Shown: one piece after another, positions 51,410 to 61,488 of the stretch
Layout of the letters: the number at the start of each line of letters is the position of its first letter
How positions within the stretch are numbered: position 1 is the stretch's first letter
DNA from: Eoetvoesiella caeni
GTDB lineage: Bacteria; Pseudomonadota; Gammaproteobacteria; Burkholderiales; Burkholderiaceae_B
NCBI RefSeq assembly: GCF_003315175.1
Contig: NZ_QNRQ01000002.1
Location: 186,001-250,000, forward strand
Reading direction: 5' to 3'
DNA length: 64,000 nucleotides
The notes under the pieces: model-generated
Seen by the model: the letters and a program-made list of their open reading frames with translations, nothing else
Told to the model about the DNA's origin: nothing
Databases searched by the model: none
Position numbers and translations under genes: made by a program

Positions 51410-51928
51410 ATGTCCACTATCGTTGTCGTCGGAAATCCCAAACCCGCATCGAAGACGGCTCACGCAGCCACGCTGTTGGCCTCGGCGCTTACCGGGCGTG
51501 AGCCCGATGCCGTGATCGACGTCATCACCCTGGGAGCCGGTTTGTTGGCCTGGGAAGACCCCGATGTGGCCAAGGCGGTCCGGCTGGCAGCCAGCGCAGA
51601 GCTTGTCATTGTGGCAAGCCCGACCTACAAGGCCACCTACACCGGCCTGCTCAAGCTGTTTCTGGACCAGTTCGCCACTGCCGAGGGCCTGCGCGGCACG
51701 GTGGCCGTGCCCCTGATGCTTGGGGGCGGCCCCGCCCATGCGCTGGCTCCCGAAGTGTTCTTGAAGCCGCTGCTGGTCGAACTGGGCGCCACCTGCCCAG
51801 CCCCCGGCCTTTTTTTGTCGGACAAAACATTCGAGGACGGTGTGCAGATCCGGAAATATGCCGATGACTGGGGCCCGGTCCTGCTGAATGCGGCGGCCGG
51901 GTGGCGGGACCAGGCACATAAAGCATAA
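51410..51928 (+). CDS. NADPH-dependent FMN reductase, SsuE-like
   Basis: A 172-residue flavodoxin-like reductase. The N-terminal VVGNPKPASKTAHAATLL is the phosphate-binding loop, and SPTYKATYTGLLKLFLDQF contains the ATYTGLLK-type flavin-contact motif of SsuE/MsuE-type reductases. AAGGA precedes the ATG at 51410; the ORF upstream is not coding. Such enzymes supply reduced FMN to LLM-type monooxygenases, such as the one at 35857-36951, although the two genes are 14 kb apart. Terminator follows at 51960. Confidence 0.88.
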   Translation: MSTIVVVGNPKPASKTAHAATLLASALTGREPDAVIDVITLGAGLLAWEDPDVAKAVRLAASAELVIVASPTYKATYTGLLKLFLDQFATAEGLRGTVAVPLMLGGGPAHALAPEVFLKPLLVELGATCPAPGLFLSDKTFEDGVQIRKYADDWGPVLLNAAAGWRDQAHKA

Positions 51929-51959
51929 GCGCCCGGGCGCTATGGAATGCAACGGTCAG

Positions 51960-51986
51960 ATGGCCGCGCCCAAGCGCGGCCATTTT
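51960..51986 (+). terminator. Rho-independent terminator after FMN reductase
   Basis: A perfect 10-bp stem ATGGCCGCGC with GCGCGGCCAT, loop CCAA, followed by TTT. It sits 32 bp after the FMN reductase stop. The short T-run makes it moderately strong. Confidence 0.75.
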
Positions 51987-52108
51987 GATATACGTGTTTA
52001 CTCTTGTTGCCGTTTTTATAAAAAATAATAACCTTTCGAGAATCATAAGGATCACACAATACAGGCATCCGGGAAAACACGAAGTCCCGTTGCCCGCAAG
52101 GAGAACAC

Positions 52109-53284
52109 ATGCTTCGAAAAACAGTATTAAGCGCCGCGGCCATGGCGTTGATCGGCTTCAATGCCGGCGCCGGCGCGCAAGAACCCCTGAAAATAGGCTT
52201 CATCACGACCTTGTCCACCCCTGCCGGCTATATCGGTGAAGACGCACGCGACGCCTTCAACCTAGCCATCAAGCAGGGCGGCGGCAAATTGGGCGGCGTA
52301 CCTATTCAACTCATCGTCGAAGACGACGGCCTCAAGCCCGGCTCGGGCAAGCAGTCGGCCGACAAAATGCTGCAGGACGGCGTAAAGCTGTTCAGCGGAA
52401 TCAACTTTTCCAACGTGCTGACGGCGGTGGCCCCCACCGTGTTGCAGCATGGGGCGTTTTACGTCAGCACGAACCCGGGGCCTTCGCCCTTTGCCGGCGC
52501 CAAGTGCAACAAGAATTATTTTGTGGCCTCGTTCGAGAACACCGCCATGCATGCGGCCGCTGGTGTGGCAGTCGACCAATTGGGCTATAAGCGCGTAGCG
52601 CTGGTGGCGCCCAATTACCAGGCAGGCCGCGAAGCCCTGGAAGGATTCAAACGTACTTATAAAGGCACCGTCGCCGCAGAGCTCTACACCAAGCTGGATC
52701 AATCCGACTTCTCGGTCGAACTGGCCAGGCTGCGCGAACTGGCACCCGATGCCATCTACGAATTCGAACCCGGCGGCGCAGGAATCAATTTCGCCAAGCA
52801 GTACGCCAACTCGGGCCTAAGCAAGACCATACCCGTCGTTCTGCCGGTATTTTCCATGGACCTGCGGATGATAAAAGCTACAGGCTCCGCCGCCGAAGGC
52901 CTGTACACCGTGGCCTTGTGGTCGCCCGAACTGGACAACCCGCAAAACCATGCCTTCGTCAAAGCCTTCAAAGAAGCTTACGGACGGGTGCCTACCCATT
53001 ATGCGGCCCTGGCCTATGACACGGCCAACTTGATCGCGTCCGGCCTGCATGCCGTCAACGGAGACATCTCCCGCGCCGACGATTTCCGCGCGGCATTGTA
53101 TAAGGCAGACTTCAAATCGGTGCGGGGCAATTTCAAGTTCAACACCAATCATCATCCTATCCAGGACTACTACCTGATGCAGATCAAGCGCAACGCCCAA
53201 GGAGAACTCACCCCCATGGTCGTGCGAAAAGTACTTAGCGAGGCCAAAGACACCTTTGCCGCCGAATGCCCGCTCAAGCCCTGA
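52109..53284 (+). CDS. Orphan Liv-type substrate-binding protein
   Basis: A 391-residue periplasmic binding protein of the LivJ family but from another branch than the others in the window (motif GFITTLSTPAGYIGEDARDAF and GGGAGINFAKQYANSG). Sec signal of about 23 residues ending AGAQ. CAAGGAG precedes the ATG at 52109; the leader has an AT-rich stretch around 52010-52040 that may be its promoter. No transporter genes flank it. It converges on the efflux operon. Confidence 0.88.
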   Translation: MLRKTVLSAAAMALIGFNAGAGAQEPLKIGFITTLSTPAGYIGEDARDAFNLAIKQGGGKLGGVPIQLIVEDDGLKPGSGKQSADKMLQDGVKLFSGINFSNVLTAVAPTVLQHGAFYVSTNPGPSPFAGAKCNKNYFVASFENTAMHAAAGVAVDQLGYKRVALVAPNYQAGREALEGFKRTYKGTVAAELYTKLDQSDFSVELARLRELAPDAIYEFEPGGAGINFAKQYANSGLSKTIPVVLPVFSMDLRMIKATGSAAEGLYTVALWSPELDNPQNHAFVKAFKEAYGRVPTHYAALAYDTANLIASGLHAVNGDISRADDFRAALYKADFKSVRGNFKFNTNHHPIQDYYLMQIKRNAQGELTPMVVRKVLSEAKDTFAAECPLKP

Positions 53285-53308
53285 TCCATCCATTCCGCCT
53301 TCATCGCC

Positions 53309-53344
53309 GGCAAGGGCGCCCCGCGATACAGCGCGGCTCTTGCC
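53309..53344. other. Hairpin between convergent genes
   Basis: GGCAAG at one end pairs with CTTGCC at the other, and CGCG pairs with CGCG around a 6-base loop, giving an imperfect stem between the binding-protein and efflux genes. There is no T-run, so it is at most a weak transcription or processing signal. Confidence 0.3.
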
Positions 53345-53367
53345 AGGCGGATTGAAGTCTGAAAGCG

Positions 53368-54828
53368 TCATAGCGTAGCGGCTCGGTCCCAGCCTCCGCC
53401 AATAGCGCGTACCAGGTCAACAGCCACCCGGGCGCGCTCGCCGTCAAGCAGCACGGCGGCGCGCCGCTGCTGCAGGACCATCCGGTCCGCGTCGATCACG
53501 TCCAGATAGCTGACCGACCCTTCCCGATATTGAAATTGCGATAAGCGAGCGGCTCGTGCCGCCGACTCGACAGCGGCATCCTGGACCTGGCCTTGCTCGC
53601 CCAGGATGCGCAAGCTGGACAAACCGTCCTCCACTTCGCGAAAGGCATTCAGCACTGTCTGCCGATACAAGGCAACGTCTTCTTCGTATTTGGCACGGGC
53701 GCGATCCAACCCGGCCTGACGCTGGCCGCCGTCGAAAATCGGCAGCGACATCATCGCGCCCACCAAAGGTCCCAGCAAAAAAGCTCGGCTGGACCACTGG
53801 AACAAGTCTCCCAACTGGGACGATTCATATCCCAGGGCCCCGGTGATGTTCAGGCGCGGGAAGAAAGCCGCATGTGCCGCCCCAATGCGGGCATTGGCCG
53901 CCGCCATGGCCCGTTCGGCAGCGGCAATATCGGGCCGGCGCTCCAGCAAGGACGAGGGCAGGCCAGCCGGAATTCCCACAGCAATACGTTGCAAGTTACG
54001 CGCGTCCAAGGAAAATCCGGAAGGCGGCTCTCCCAGCAAGATCGCCAGCGCATGCTCGGCCACGGCGCGCTGGCGCGCAATGCCCAAGGACTCGGACTGG
54101 GCCGCGGCCAGTTCCGACTTGGCGCGCGCGACATCAAGTTCGCCGATATCACCCTCGGCATAACGCCTTTGCACGAGCTCCAGCGCTTTTTGGCGCAATT
54201 CGACCGTGCTGCGATACAAGGCTTGTTCGGTATCCAGCCTGCGCACCAAAAAATATCCTTGCGCCACATCGGCCTGCAAGGCCAGCTGCACCGAGCGCAG
54301 CAGTGCCTCACTTTGCTGCGCGTCCGCGTCGGCGGCGTCCACAGTGGATGCCACCCGCCCGAATAAGTCCGCCTCATAGGAAACGCCCGCCTGCGCCCGC
54401 CAAAGCGTCGTGGGCGAGTTGGGTGCATCCGCCGGCAAACCCTGCGATGCGTTCGACGCACGCTGGCGGGTCGGGCCGAAAGCAGCCTCGACCTGCGGCA
54501 ACTGCATCGCCTGCGTGCCCCGCTGCAGGGCACGTGCCTGTTTTACCCGGGCGGCCGCGGCCTTCAGGTCCTGATTGGCTGCCAGGGCGCGTTCTTCCAG
54601 TGCGTCCAGATCCGCATCCGCGAATATCGCCCACCATTTGCCGCGGGCAACCGCATCGGCGGGCTGCGCCGCCTTCCAGCGCTGCGCATCCTCGGGCGAC
54701 AGAAAGGCTTCCTTGAACGCACTGGGGGCATCCACCGACGGCGGACGATAGGCCGGCCCGACTGAACAGCCGGCCAACGCCAGCAACAGCATACTGGCCA
54801 CGAAATAAGGCCGTATCGATTTAATCAT
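53368..54828 (-). CDS. Outer membrane efflux lipoprotein, NodT/OprN type
   Basis: A 486-residue outer membrane factor of the TolC fold. The lipobox LALAGC sits near residue 25, so it is a lipoprotein. Two structural repeats carry the usual helices, such as ALLRSVQLALQADVAQGYFLVR and the AFREVEDGLSSLRILGEQ region. It completes the tripartite RND pump. The start at 54828 has GAGGA eight bases upstream; 54843 overlaps the stop of the pump gene (ATGA) and is an alternative. Third gene of the operon after adaptor and pump. Confidence 0.92.
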   Translation of the reverse strand: MIKSIRPYFVASMLLLALAGCSVGPAYRPPSVDAPSAFKEAFLSPEDAQRWKAAQPADAVARGKWWAIFADADLDALEERALAANQDLKAAAARVKQARALQRGTQAMQLPQVEAAFGPTRQRASNASQGLPADAPNSPTTLWRAQAGVSYEADLFGRVASTVDAADADAQQSEALLRSVQLALQADVAQGYFLVRRLDTEQALYRSTVELRQKALELVQRRYAEGDIGELDVARAKSELAAAQSESLGIARQRAVAEHALAILLGEPPSGFSLDARNLQRIAVGIPAGLPSSLLERRPDIAAAERAMAAANARIGAAHAAFFPRLNITGALGYESSQLGDLFQWSSRAFLLGPLVGAMMSLPIFDGGQRQAGLDRARAKYEEDVALYRQTVLNAFREVEDGLSSLRILGEQGQVQDAAVESAARAARLSQFQYREGSVSYLDVIDADRMVLQQRRAAVLLDGERARVAVDLVRAIGGGWDRAATL

Positions 54829-54839
54829 TGCAATATTCC

Positions 54840-57800
54840 TCATTCGGTGTGGGCGGCAAGCGCAGAAATTTCATTGGCCGGCGCGGAATGCAGGCGCTTG
54901 CGCCCCAGCGAACGCAACAGCACGTAGAACACCGGCGTCAGGAACAAGCCGAACAAGGTCACGCCCAGCATGCCGAAGAACACGGCAATGCCCATGGCAT
55001 GACGCATTTCCGACCCTGCCCCCACCGAAGTCACCAAAGGCACAACCCCCATGATGAAAGCGATCGACGTCATCAGAATAGGCCGCAGGCGCAAGCGGCT
55101 TGCCTCGATGGCGGCTTGCACGGTGGCAACGCCGCGCAGCTCCAGCTCGCGAGCGAATTCCACGATCAAGATGGCGTTCTTGCATGCCAGGCCCACCAGC
55201 ACCATCAGTCCGATCTGCGTAAAGATATTGTTGTCGCCCCGGGTCAGCCATACCCCAAACAGCGCGGCCAGAATACCCATGGGCACAATAAGAATGACAG
55301 CCAATGGCAGGGTCAGGCTCTCGTACAACGCCGCCAGAACAAGAAAGACCAGCAGCACGCTAATAGGAAATATCCAGATTCCCGCATTGCCCGCCAATAT
55401 CTGCTGGTAAGTCAGGTCGGTCCATTCGAACTTGACGCCGCGCGGCAAAGTTTCCGCAGCAATGCGCTCGGCCGCGGCCTGCGCCTGCCCCGAAGAGTAT
55501 CCGGGCGCCGGCCCGCTATTGATGTCCGCGGCGGTGAAGCCGTTATAGCGAACTACCATTTCAGGGCCGTAAGTCGGCGTTACTTTGACCAGCGACGACA
55601 AGGGCACCATGTCGCCGGCGCCATTGCGGGTCTTCAATTGAAGAATATCCTCGGGCCGCGCACGATATGGCGCATCCGCTTGCGCCCTTACCTGGTACAC
55701 GCGCCCGAAGCGATTGAAGTCATTGACATACAGCGAGCCCAGATATATTTGCATCGTCTCGAAAACATCCGTCACCGGCACACCCAGTTGCTTGGCCTTG
55801 ATCCGGTCCAGGTCTACGTCAAGCTGCGGCACATTGATCTGGTAGCTGGAAAACGACGGACCCAGTTCCGGAGCCTTGCGGGCCTGCTCAAGGAAGTCCT
55901 GCGCGGCGGCATTCAAGCCGGCATAACCGATAGAGCCGCGATCTTCCAACTGCAGCTTGAAGCCGCCAACGGTGCCCAGGCCCATGACGGGCGGCGGTGG
56001 AAACACGGCAATATACGAGTCCTTGATCCCGGCATACTGCTGGTTCAGGGCCGCTGCAATGCTGTCTGCCGACAATGCCTTGTCGCGCCGTTGCTCGAAC
56101 GGCGCAAGCGTCGCGAAGACAATGCCCGCGCTGGAGCTGTTGGTAAATCCATTGATGGACAGCCCCGGGAACGCAAGCGCGTGTTCGACACCTGGCTGCT
56201 TGAGCGCGATGTCGCTCATGCGCCGGATTACCGCTTCGGTGCGATCCAGCGAAGCGCCATTGGGCAACTGCGCGAAACCGATCAAATATTGCTTGTCCTG
56301 CGCCGGCACGAAGCCGCCAGGCACAATGTAGGACACGCCCGCGGTCAGGGCCAGCAGGACCAGGTATACGCCCATGAACGCCGCCTTGCGGCCCACCACA
56401 CCCGACACCCCTTTGGCATAGCGGACCGAAGCGCTGCCAAACATTCTGTTGAACCATGCGAAGAAGCCGCCAAAGAAACGATTCATGACACGGGTAAGCC
56501 AGTCGGGGCTTTGGTCATGGCCCTTTAGCAATAGCGCAGCCAGCGCGGGCGACAACGTCAGTGAATTGAATGCCGAGATCACCGTGGAAATGGCAATCGT
56601 CATGGCAAACTGCTTGAAGAACTGGCCGCTGAGTCCTGTCATGAAGGCCAGCGGCACAAACACGGCGACCAGCGTCAACGCAATGGCGACAATAGGACCG
56701 CTGACTTCCCGCATGGCCCGGTAGGTTGCTTCACGCGCAGACAGGCCCTCGGCAATATTGCGCTCGACGTTCTCGACCACGACAATGGCATCGTCCACCA
56801 CAATCCCTATGGCCAGCACCAGCCCAAACAGAGACAAGGCGTTGATCGTGTAGCCGAAAGCCAGCATCAGCGCGAACGTCCCCACTATCGATACCGGCAC
56901 CGCCAATAAGGGAATGATCGACGCGCGCCACGTCTGCAAAAACACAATGACCACCAGCACGACCAGCGCAATGGCTTCCAGCAAGGTCATTACCACCGCC
57001 TTGATGCTGGAACGCACGAATTGCGTGGGGTCGTAGACAATGCTGCTTTTCACGGACGGCGGAAAATCGGCCGATAGCTCCTTCATGGCGGCCCGCACAT
57101 TGTCCGACACCGCCAGGGCGTTGGCGCCCGGCGACTGCATAATCGCCAGGCCCACGGCAGGCTTGTTGTCCAGCAAAGAGCGCAGGCCGTATTCAGCCGA
57201 CGCCAATTCAACGCGCGCAACATCGCCCAGGCGCGTCACAGCGCCGTCCGCGGATGTCTTGAGAATAATGTCGGAAAATTCCGCTTCGGTGTGCAAGCGG
57301 CCGTGCGCATTGACAGACAGTTGCATGGGCACGCCGGGCAGGCTGGGCGATGCGCCGATGACGCCCGCCGCCACCTGGACGTTCTGTTCCCGTATAGCCT
57401 GGATGACGTCGTTGGCCGTCAAGCCGCGCTGGGCGATTTTCTGGGGGTTTAGCCAGATGCGCATGGAGTAGTCGCCCGACCCCCACAGCTGCACCTCGCC
57501 CACGCCAGGAATGCGCGCCAGCCTGTCCTTGACATTAAGCACGGCGTAGTTGCGCAGGTAGGTAATGTCGTAGCGATCGTCGGGCGAAATCAGGTGCACG
57601 ACCATGGTCAGGGTTGGCGAACTCTTGACCGTCGTCACACCCAGCCGCTGCACGTCCTCGGGCAGGCGCGGCAACGCCTGGGCCACGCGGTTCTGCACCA
57701 ACTGCTGCGCCTTGTCGGGGTCGGTACCCAGGTGGAAGTTGACAGTGATAGCCAGGTTGCCGTCGCTGTTTGCCTGCGACTGCATATACATCATGTTTTC

Positions 57801-58022
57801 CACGCCGTTGATGGACTCCTCCAAGGGCGCGGCTACCGTCTCGGCGATGACCTTGGGGTTGGCCCCCGGATACTGGGCGCGCACAACCACCGACGGCGGA
57901 ACGACTTCAGGATATTCGGAAATCGGCAGCTGGAACAGCGCCAGGGCGCCGGCCAGCAAGATAAGCACCGACAGCACACCGGCAAATATGGGCCTGTCGA
58001 TAAAGAACTTGGAAATATTCAT
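54840..58022 (-). CDS. RND efflux pump inner membrane transporter, MexF-like
   Basis: A 1060-residue HAE1-family resistance-nodulation-division pump. It starts MNISKFFIDRPIFAGVL and has the PISEYPEVVPPSVVVRAQYPGANPKVIAET segment of the MexF/BepE class (recognised by key residues), the paired Asp in VVDDAIVVVEN of TM4 for proton relay, and 12 membrane spans with two large periplasmic loops. Exports multiple drugs or aromatic compounds with the adaptor and outer membrane protein. The start at 58022 fits this homology; the ORF extends to 58094. It lies 19 bp after the adaptor gene. Confidence 0.94.
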   Translation of the reverse strand: MNISKFFIDRPIFAGVLSVLILLAGALALFQLPISEYPEVVPPSVVVRAQYPGANPKVIAETVAAPLEESINGVENMMYMQSQANSDGNLAITVNFHLGTDPDKAQQLVQNRVAQALPRLPEDVQRLGVTTVKSSPTLTMVVHLISPDDRYDITYLRNYAVLNVKDRLARIPGVGEVQLWGSGDYSMRIWLNPQKIAQRGLTANDVIQAIREQNVQVAAGVIGASPSLPGVPMQLSVNAHGRLHTEAEFSDIILKTSADGAVTRLGDVARVELASAEYGLRSLLDNKPAVGLAIMQSPGANALAVSDNVRAAMKELSADFPPSVKSSIVYDPTQFVRSSIKAVVMTLLEAIALVVLVVIVFLQTWRASIIPLLAVPVSIVGTFALMLAFGYTINALSLFGLVLAIGIVVDDAIVVVENVERNIAEGLSAREATYRAMREVSGPIVAIALTLVAVFVPLAFMTGLSGQFFKQFAMTIAISTVISAFNSLTLSPALAALLLKGHDQSPDWLTRVMNRFFGGFFAWFNRMFGSASVRYAKGVSGVVGRKAAFMGVYLVLLALTAGVSYIVPGGFVPAQDKQYLIGFAQLPNGASLDRTEAVIRRMSDIALKQPGVEHALAFPGLSINGFTNSSSAGIVFATLAPFEQRRDKALSADSIAAALNQQYAGIKDSYIAVFPPPPVMGLGTVGGFKLQLEDRGSIGYAGLNAAAQDFLEQARKAPELGPSFSSYQINVPQLDVDLDRIKAKQLGVPVTDVFETMQIYLGSLYVNDFNRFGRVYQVRAQADAPYRARPEDILQLKTRNGAGDMVPLSSLVKVTPTYGPEMVVRYNGFTAADINSGPAPGYSSGQAQAAAERIAAETLPRGVKFEWTDLTYQQILAGNAGIWIFPISVLLVFLVLAALYESLTLPLAVILIVPMGILAALFGVWLTRGDNNIFTQIGLMVLVGLACKNAILIVEFARELELRGVATVQAAIEASRLRLRPILMTSIAFIMGVVPLVTSVGAGSEMRHAMGIAVFFGMLGVTLFGLFLTPVFYVLLRSLGRKRLHSAPANEISALAAHTE

Positions 58023-58041
58023 AAGAATCCAGAAGGAACGA

Positions 58042-59256
58042 TCAGGAGTTGTCTGCGGCGTTTGCGCCATGCACGCCGGCTTCAGACACGGCAAGATGCG
58101 GCTCCGACGAAACCGGCACCGTCTTGGGCGTTACCAGGTCGCCCGGGCGGATCCGCTGCAGCCCATTGACGACTATGCGTTCGCCCGCCTTCAGGCCGGT
58201 TTCCACCACCCTCCAGCCCTCCTCGCCCGAGCCCAGGCGCACTTCGCGATAAGCGGTCTTGTTGTGCTCGTCCACGACGACCACAAACCGCTTGTCCTGG
58301 TCCGTGCCTATGGCTTTCTCGTCGACCAGCACTTTTGCACTAGGCGCCCCGCCGCCCAGCCGGATCCGCGCATACAGGCCCGGTACCAGAGCGCCATCGG
58401 CGTTGTCGAAAACCGCTCTGAGCCGGATCGTCCCCGAAGAAGTGTCGAGCCGATTATCAATGGAGGCGATGCGGCCATGGCGCGGGTAGCCGCTTTCATT
58501 GGCCAGCCCCAGCAAAATCGGGATCTGGGTTTTGGCCTGGCCGCGGGCCGGGCTGACAAACTTCAGGAAGCTTTGCTCGTCGATATCGAACGAGGCGTAC
58601 ATATTCGAGACCGAAACCAGCGACGTCAAAGGCGCCGAGCCGGCGCCGGCCGCCACGACATTGCCCACCGTGACTTCCGCGCGCGACACCCGGCCCGAAA
58701 TGGGCGCGATGATCTGCGTATGCTCCAGGTCCAGGTTGGCTGCTTCCAATACCGCCTTGGCAGCCTGCAAATCCGCAGCGGCAACGTTGGAGGCGTTTCG
58801 CTTTTCTTCATAATCGCGCTTCGCAATAGCGTTATCGGCCAACAAGCGCCTGCCCCGGGCCATGTCCGCCGCCGTGTACACCACGCGTGCCTGCGCAGCC
58901 GCCAGTTGGGCTTTGGCCCGGTCCACCGCCGCCTGGTAAGGCCGTGGATCTATCGTAAACAGCAGGTCGCCCTTTTTGACCAGGCTGCCGTCGGCAAAAT
59001 GCACGGCCGTAAGCGTGCCGGAAACCAAAGGCCGGATCTCTACACGATCCACCGCCTCAAGGCGGCCAGAGTACTCATGCCAGTCCGTAACGGTACGGCT
59101 CTGAACCGTCGCCACGTCGACGGCCGTGGCCAGACTGGGCGCGGTCGCGGCAACAGCCTGACTGGAGCCCACGCCGGCATGCCAAGCGGCAAAGCCGCCG
59201 GCGACAAAAGCTATGGCGAGCACCGCCATAGCGTATCGATTACGCAGTAAAAACAT
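58042..59256 (-). CDS. RND efflux periplasmic adaptor subunit, MexE-like
   Basis: A 404-residue membrane-fusion protein. An N-terminal anchor/signal of about 40 residues is followed by VDVATVQSRTVTDWHEYSGRLEAVDRVEIRPLVSG, a coiled-coil hairpin (AQLAAAQARVVYTAADMARGRRLL), a lipoyl/barrel domain and a C-terminal domain with VVNGLQRIRPGDLV. No lipobox is evident. First gene of the adaptor-pump-outer membrane operon; divergent from the LysR gene at 59490, which probably regulates it. AAGGAT precedes the ATG. Confidence 0.92.
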   Translation of the reverse strand: MFLLRNRYAMAVLAIAFVAGGFAAWHAGVGSSQAVAATAPSLATAVDVATVQSRTVTDWHEYSGRLEAVDRVEIRPLVSGTLTAVHFADGSLVKKGDLLFTIDPRPYQAAVDRAKAQLAAAQARVVYTAADMARGRRLLADNAIAKRDYEEKRNASNVAAADLQAAKAVLEAANLDLEHTQIIAPISGRVSRAEVTVGNVVAAGAGSAPLTSLVSVSNMYASFDIDEQSFLKFVSPARGQAKTQIPILLGLANESGYPRHGRIASIDNRLDTSSGTIRLRAVFDNADGALVPGLYARIRLGGGAPSAKVLVDEKAIGTDQDKRFVVVVDEHNKTAYREVRLGSGEEGWRVVETGLKAGERIVVNGLQRIRPGDLVTPKTVPVSSEPHLAVSEAGVHGANAADNS

Positions 59257-59489
59257 GATGATCCTTGAGATTAGCGTTCTTGGCGCATACGGCTCGAGTG
59301 GACAAAACCTGCATCGAGCCGATTTACAACGCTCACACCGTATGAATTGCGGAGAAGTAGGAGTATTATTTATTGTTTATAGAAACCGATAAATACAAAG
59401 TTTTTAACAACACTATTCGCGCAACCTGAACAATCATTCGAGGTTGCCGTGTCCGTGTTTCGTTATCACTACTTCGTTCGGAGCCCACA

Positions 59490-60509
59490 ATGGACCGCTT
59501 CCAGGCAATGCAAGTCTTCACCCGCGTGGTCGACGCCAACAGCTTTACGCTGGCCGCCGACAGCCTGGGCCTTCCACGGGCTACCGTCACGACCACCATT
59601 CAAAACCTGGAACGCCAGTTGCGGGTGCGGCTGCTTAACCGCACGACGCGGCGCCTTAGCCTGACGCCCGACGGCGCGTCGTACTACGAAAGCTGCGTCC
59701 GCATACTTGCAGATGTGGAGGACGCCGAAGCTTCTTTCCACGATGTGGGGCGGGGGCCGCGGGGACGCTTGCGCATCGACACGCTTCCTTCGCTGGGGCG
59801 CCTGATACTTGTGCCCGCGTTGTGCGATTTCCATACGCGCTATCCCGATATCGAACTTGCGATAGGCATGAGCGACCGGATGGTCGACATGGTGCAGGAA
59901 GCCGTTGACTGCGTGATACGCGTCGGCGAGCTGCGCGACTCGAGCATGGTGGCCAAGCGCATCGGAACCTACGAAAGCGTTACCTGCGCCGCCCCCGCCT
60001 ACCTCGACCGCTACGGCGCACCGGCCTGCGTTGCCGACCTGCAAGAGCATCGGGCCGTGCATTATTTTTCTGGGCGCGCCGGCCGGAACATCGACTGGAG
60101 CTTCCTGGTTGATGGCGAAGCCGTCGATATCGCCATGAAAGGCGACATTTCGGTCAACGACTCCGAGGCCTACATCAAATGCGGCCTGGAAGGCTTCGGC
60201 ATAATCCAACCCGGCCGATACATGGTCGAACCCCACCTTAAATCCGGCGCCCTGCGCGAGGTGCTGACGCAATGGACGCCACCGCCCATGCCCATCTCCG
60301 TCGTCTATCTGCATAACCGGCATCTGTCGCCCAAAGTACGGGTGTTCGTCGATTGGATAAGCGCGCTGTTCCAGGATTGCCCGCTGCTGGGCAAATACGC
60401 CGGCACAGAGGGCTTCCATGAATGCAAGTTCGGAAAGCAGGAAGAAAAGCCACGCCCCGGCACCCGCAGCCTACCAGCGCAGGAAGGCATGGTGGAAACC
60501 GCCTTCTGA
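59490..60509 (+). CDS. LysR-family regulator of the RND pump
   Basis: A 339-residue LysR-type regulator with a helix-turn-helix at about residues 5-60 (FTLAADSLGLPRATVTTTIQNLERQL) and an effector domain with IDTLPSLGRLILVPALCDF. It is longer than usual by a charged C-terminal tail of some 35 residues. It is divergent from the adaptor gene across 233 bp, so MexT-type control of the pump is likely. The start at 59490 has CGGAG upstream. Confidence 0.86.
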   Translation: MDRFQAMQVFTRVVDANSFTLAADSLGLPRATVTTTIQNLERQLRVRLLNRTTRRLSLTPDGASYYESCVRILADVEDAEASFHDVGRGPRGRLRIDTLPSLGRLILVPALCDFHTRYPDIELAIGMSDRMVDMVQEAVDCVIRVGELRDSSMVAKRIGTYESVTCAAPAYLDRYGAPACVADLQEHRAVHYFSGRAGRNIDWSFLVDGEAVDIAMKGDISVNDSEAYIKCGLEGFGIIQPGRYMVEPHLKSGALREVLTQWTPPPMPISVVYLHNRHLSPKVRVFVDWISALFQDCPLLGKYAGTEGFHECKFGKQEEKPRPGTRSLPAQEGMVETAF

Positions 60510-60587
60510 ATCACGGTGGCGCGGCAAGGTTCCCGCGCGTTTCCATACACGCAAGCCCGCCGCGCCCGGCCTGGCAAAGCCACGGCT

Positions 60588-61361
60588 TCAGTTGCGCATA
60601 TACAGATTCGGCGGCCGCCCGGTGGCCTTTTTGAACATGGTCGAGAACGACGATGGGCTTTCATAGCCCATGTCCAGCGCCACGGTGGTCACGCTGTCGC
60701 CAAGCGACAAGCGCGCCATGGCGGCAAGCACACAGGCTTGCTGCCGCCAATTCACAAAGCTTATTCCGGTGCCTGCCACAAAGCGGCGATAAAAAGTACG
60801 TTCGCTGATGTGCAGCCGCCTGGCCCAGTCCGCCGGCGTGGAAGCCAGCGTTGGCGCCTTGAAGAACGCCTGGCACAGCGCGGCCAACTGCTCGTCGCGC
60901 GGCATGGGCAAGTGCAAGGGCACGACACGCTGAACAACCGTTTCGTGCAACAGCATTTTCATCAGTTGCCCATCGCGCGCATGCTCGTCATACCGCGCAG
61001 GAACAAGCATTGCTGCGTCGATCAGCTCTTTCAGCAGCGGCGACACTTCCACAACCTGGCAGCGCGACGGAGGCTGGCTTATCGCCCCGGCCCTGAAATA
61101 CAGGCTGTGCGTAGTTACATTAATGGTGCGCAACTGATGCGGCACATTCGCCGGAATCCATGCCGCAAAGCCCGGCGGCACAATCCATGCGCCAAACTGC
61201 GTTTCCAGCTGCATTGTTCCGGTCTTCACATGCAGCAGCTGAATCCGCTGATGCGAGTGTGTCTCGACCACGTACCCGTCGGGATACACCGAGGATAGCG
61301 CCAGGACATCGCGATCGGCGTTGTCGATCAGGTCAAGGCGTCGTTGCGTAGGCACGGGCAT
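60588..61361 (-). CDS. AraC-family regulator
   Basis: A 257-residue regulator: an N-terminal cupin-like sensor (ETHSHQRIQLLHVKTGTMQL, WIVPPGFAAWIPANVPHQ) and a C-terminal double helix-turn-helix (WARRLHISERTFYRRFVAGTG and AMARLSLGDSVTTVALDMGYESPSSFSTMFKKATGRPP). It looks like the group of AraC proteins that sense small organic compounds or stress. The ATG at 61361 has GCGGAATCC before it; 61382 would be a TTG start. It is divergent from the MFS transporter at 61489 and probably regulates it. Confidence 0.88.
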   Translation of the reverse strand: MPVPTQRRLDLIDNADRDVLALSSVYPDGYVVETHSHQRIQLLHVKTGTMQLETQFGAWIVPPGFAAWIPANVPHQLRTINVTTHSLYFRAGAISQPPSRCQVVEVSPLLKELIDAAMLVPARYDEHARDGQLMKMLLHETVVQRVVPLHLPMPRDEQLAALCQAFFKAPTLASTPADWARRLHISERTFYRRFVAGTGISFVNWRQQACVLAAMARLSLGDSVTTVALDMGYESPSSFSTMFKKATGRPPNLYMRN

Positions 61362-61488
61362 GGCTGGATTCCGCTGATACAAATGAATGGCCGAAATTCG
61401 ATGATGGTTGTCCTATATTCTAAAGACAGTCAGCCCCGTCTTGCTTATATTGACACAACCATAGTCTTACAATAGTGATCAACACACC

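Noticed and set aside
54828-59250. Long plus-strand frames (566 and 548 codons) opposite the RND pump and adaptor genes
   Set aside because: Antisense shadows: composition is Arg/Gln/His-rich and no family motif is seen, while the minus strand encodes unmistakable efflux proteins.
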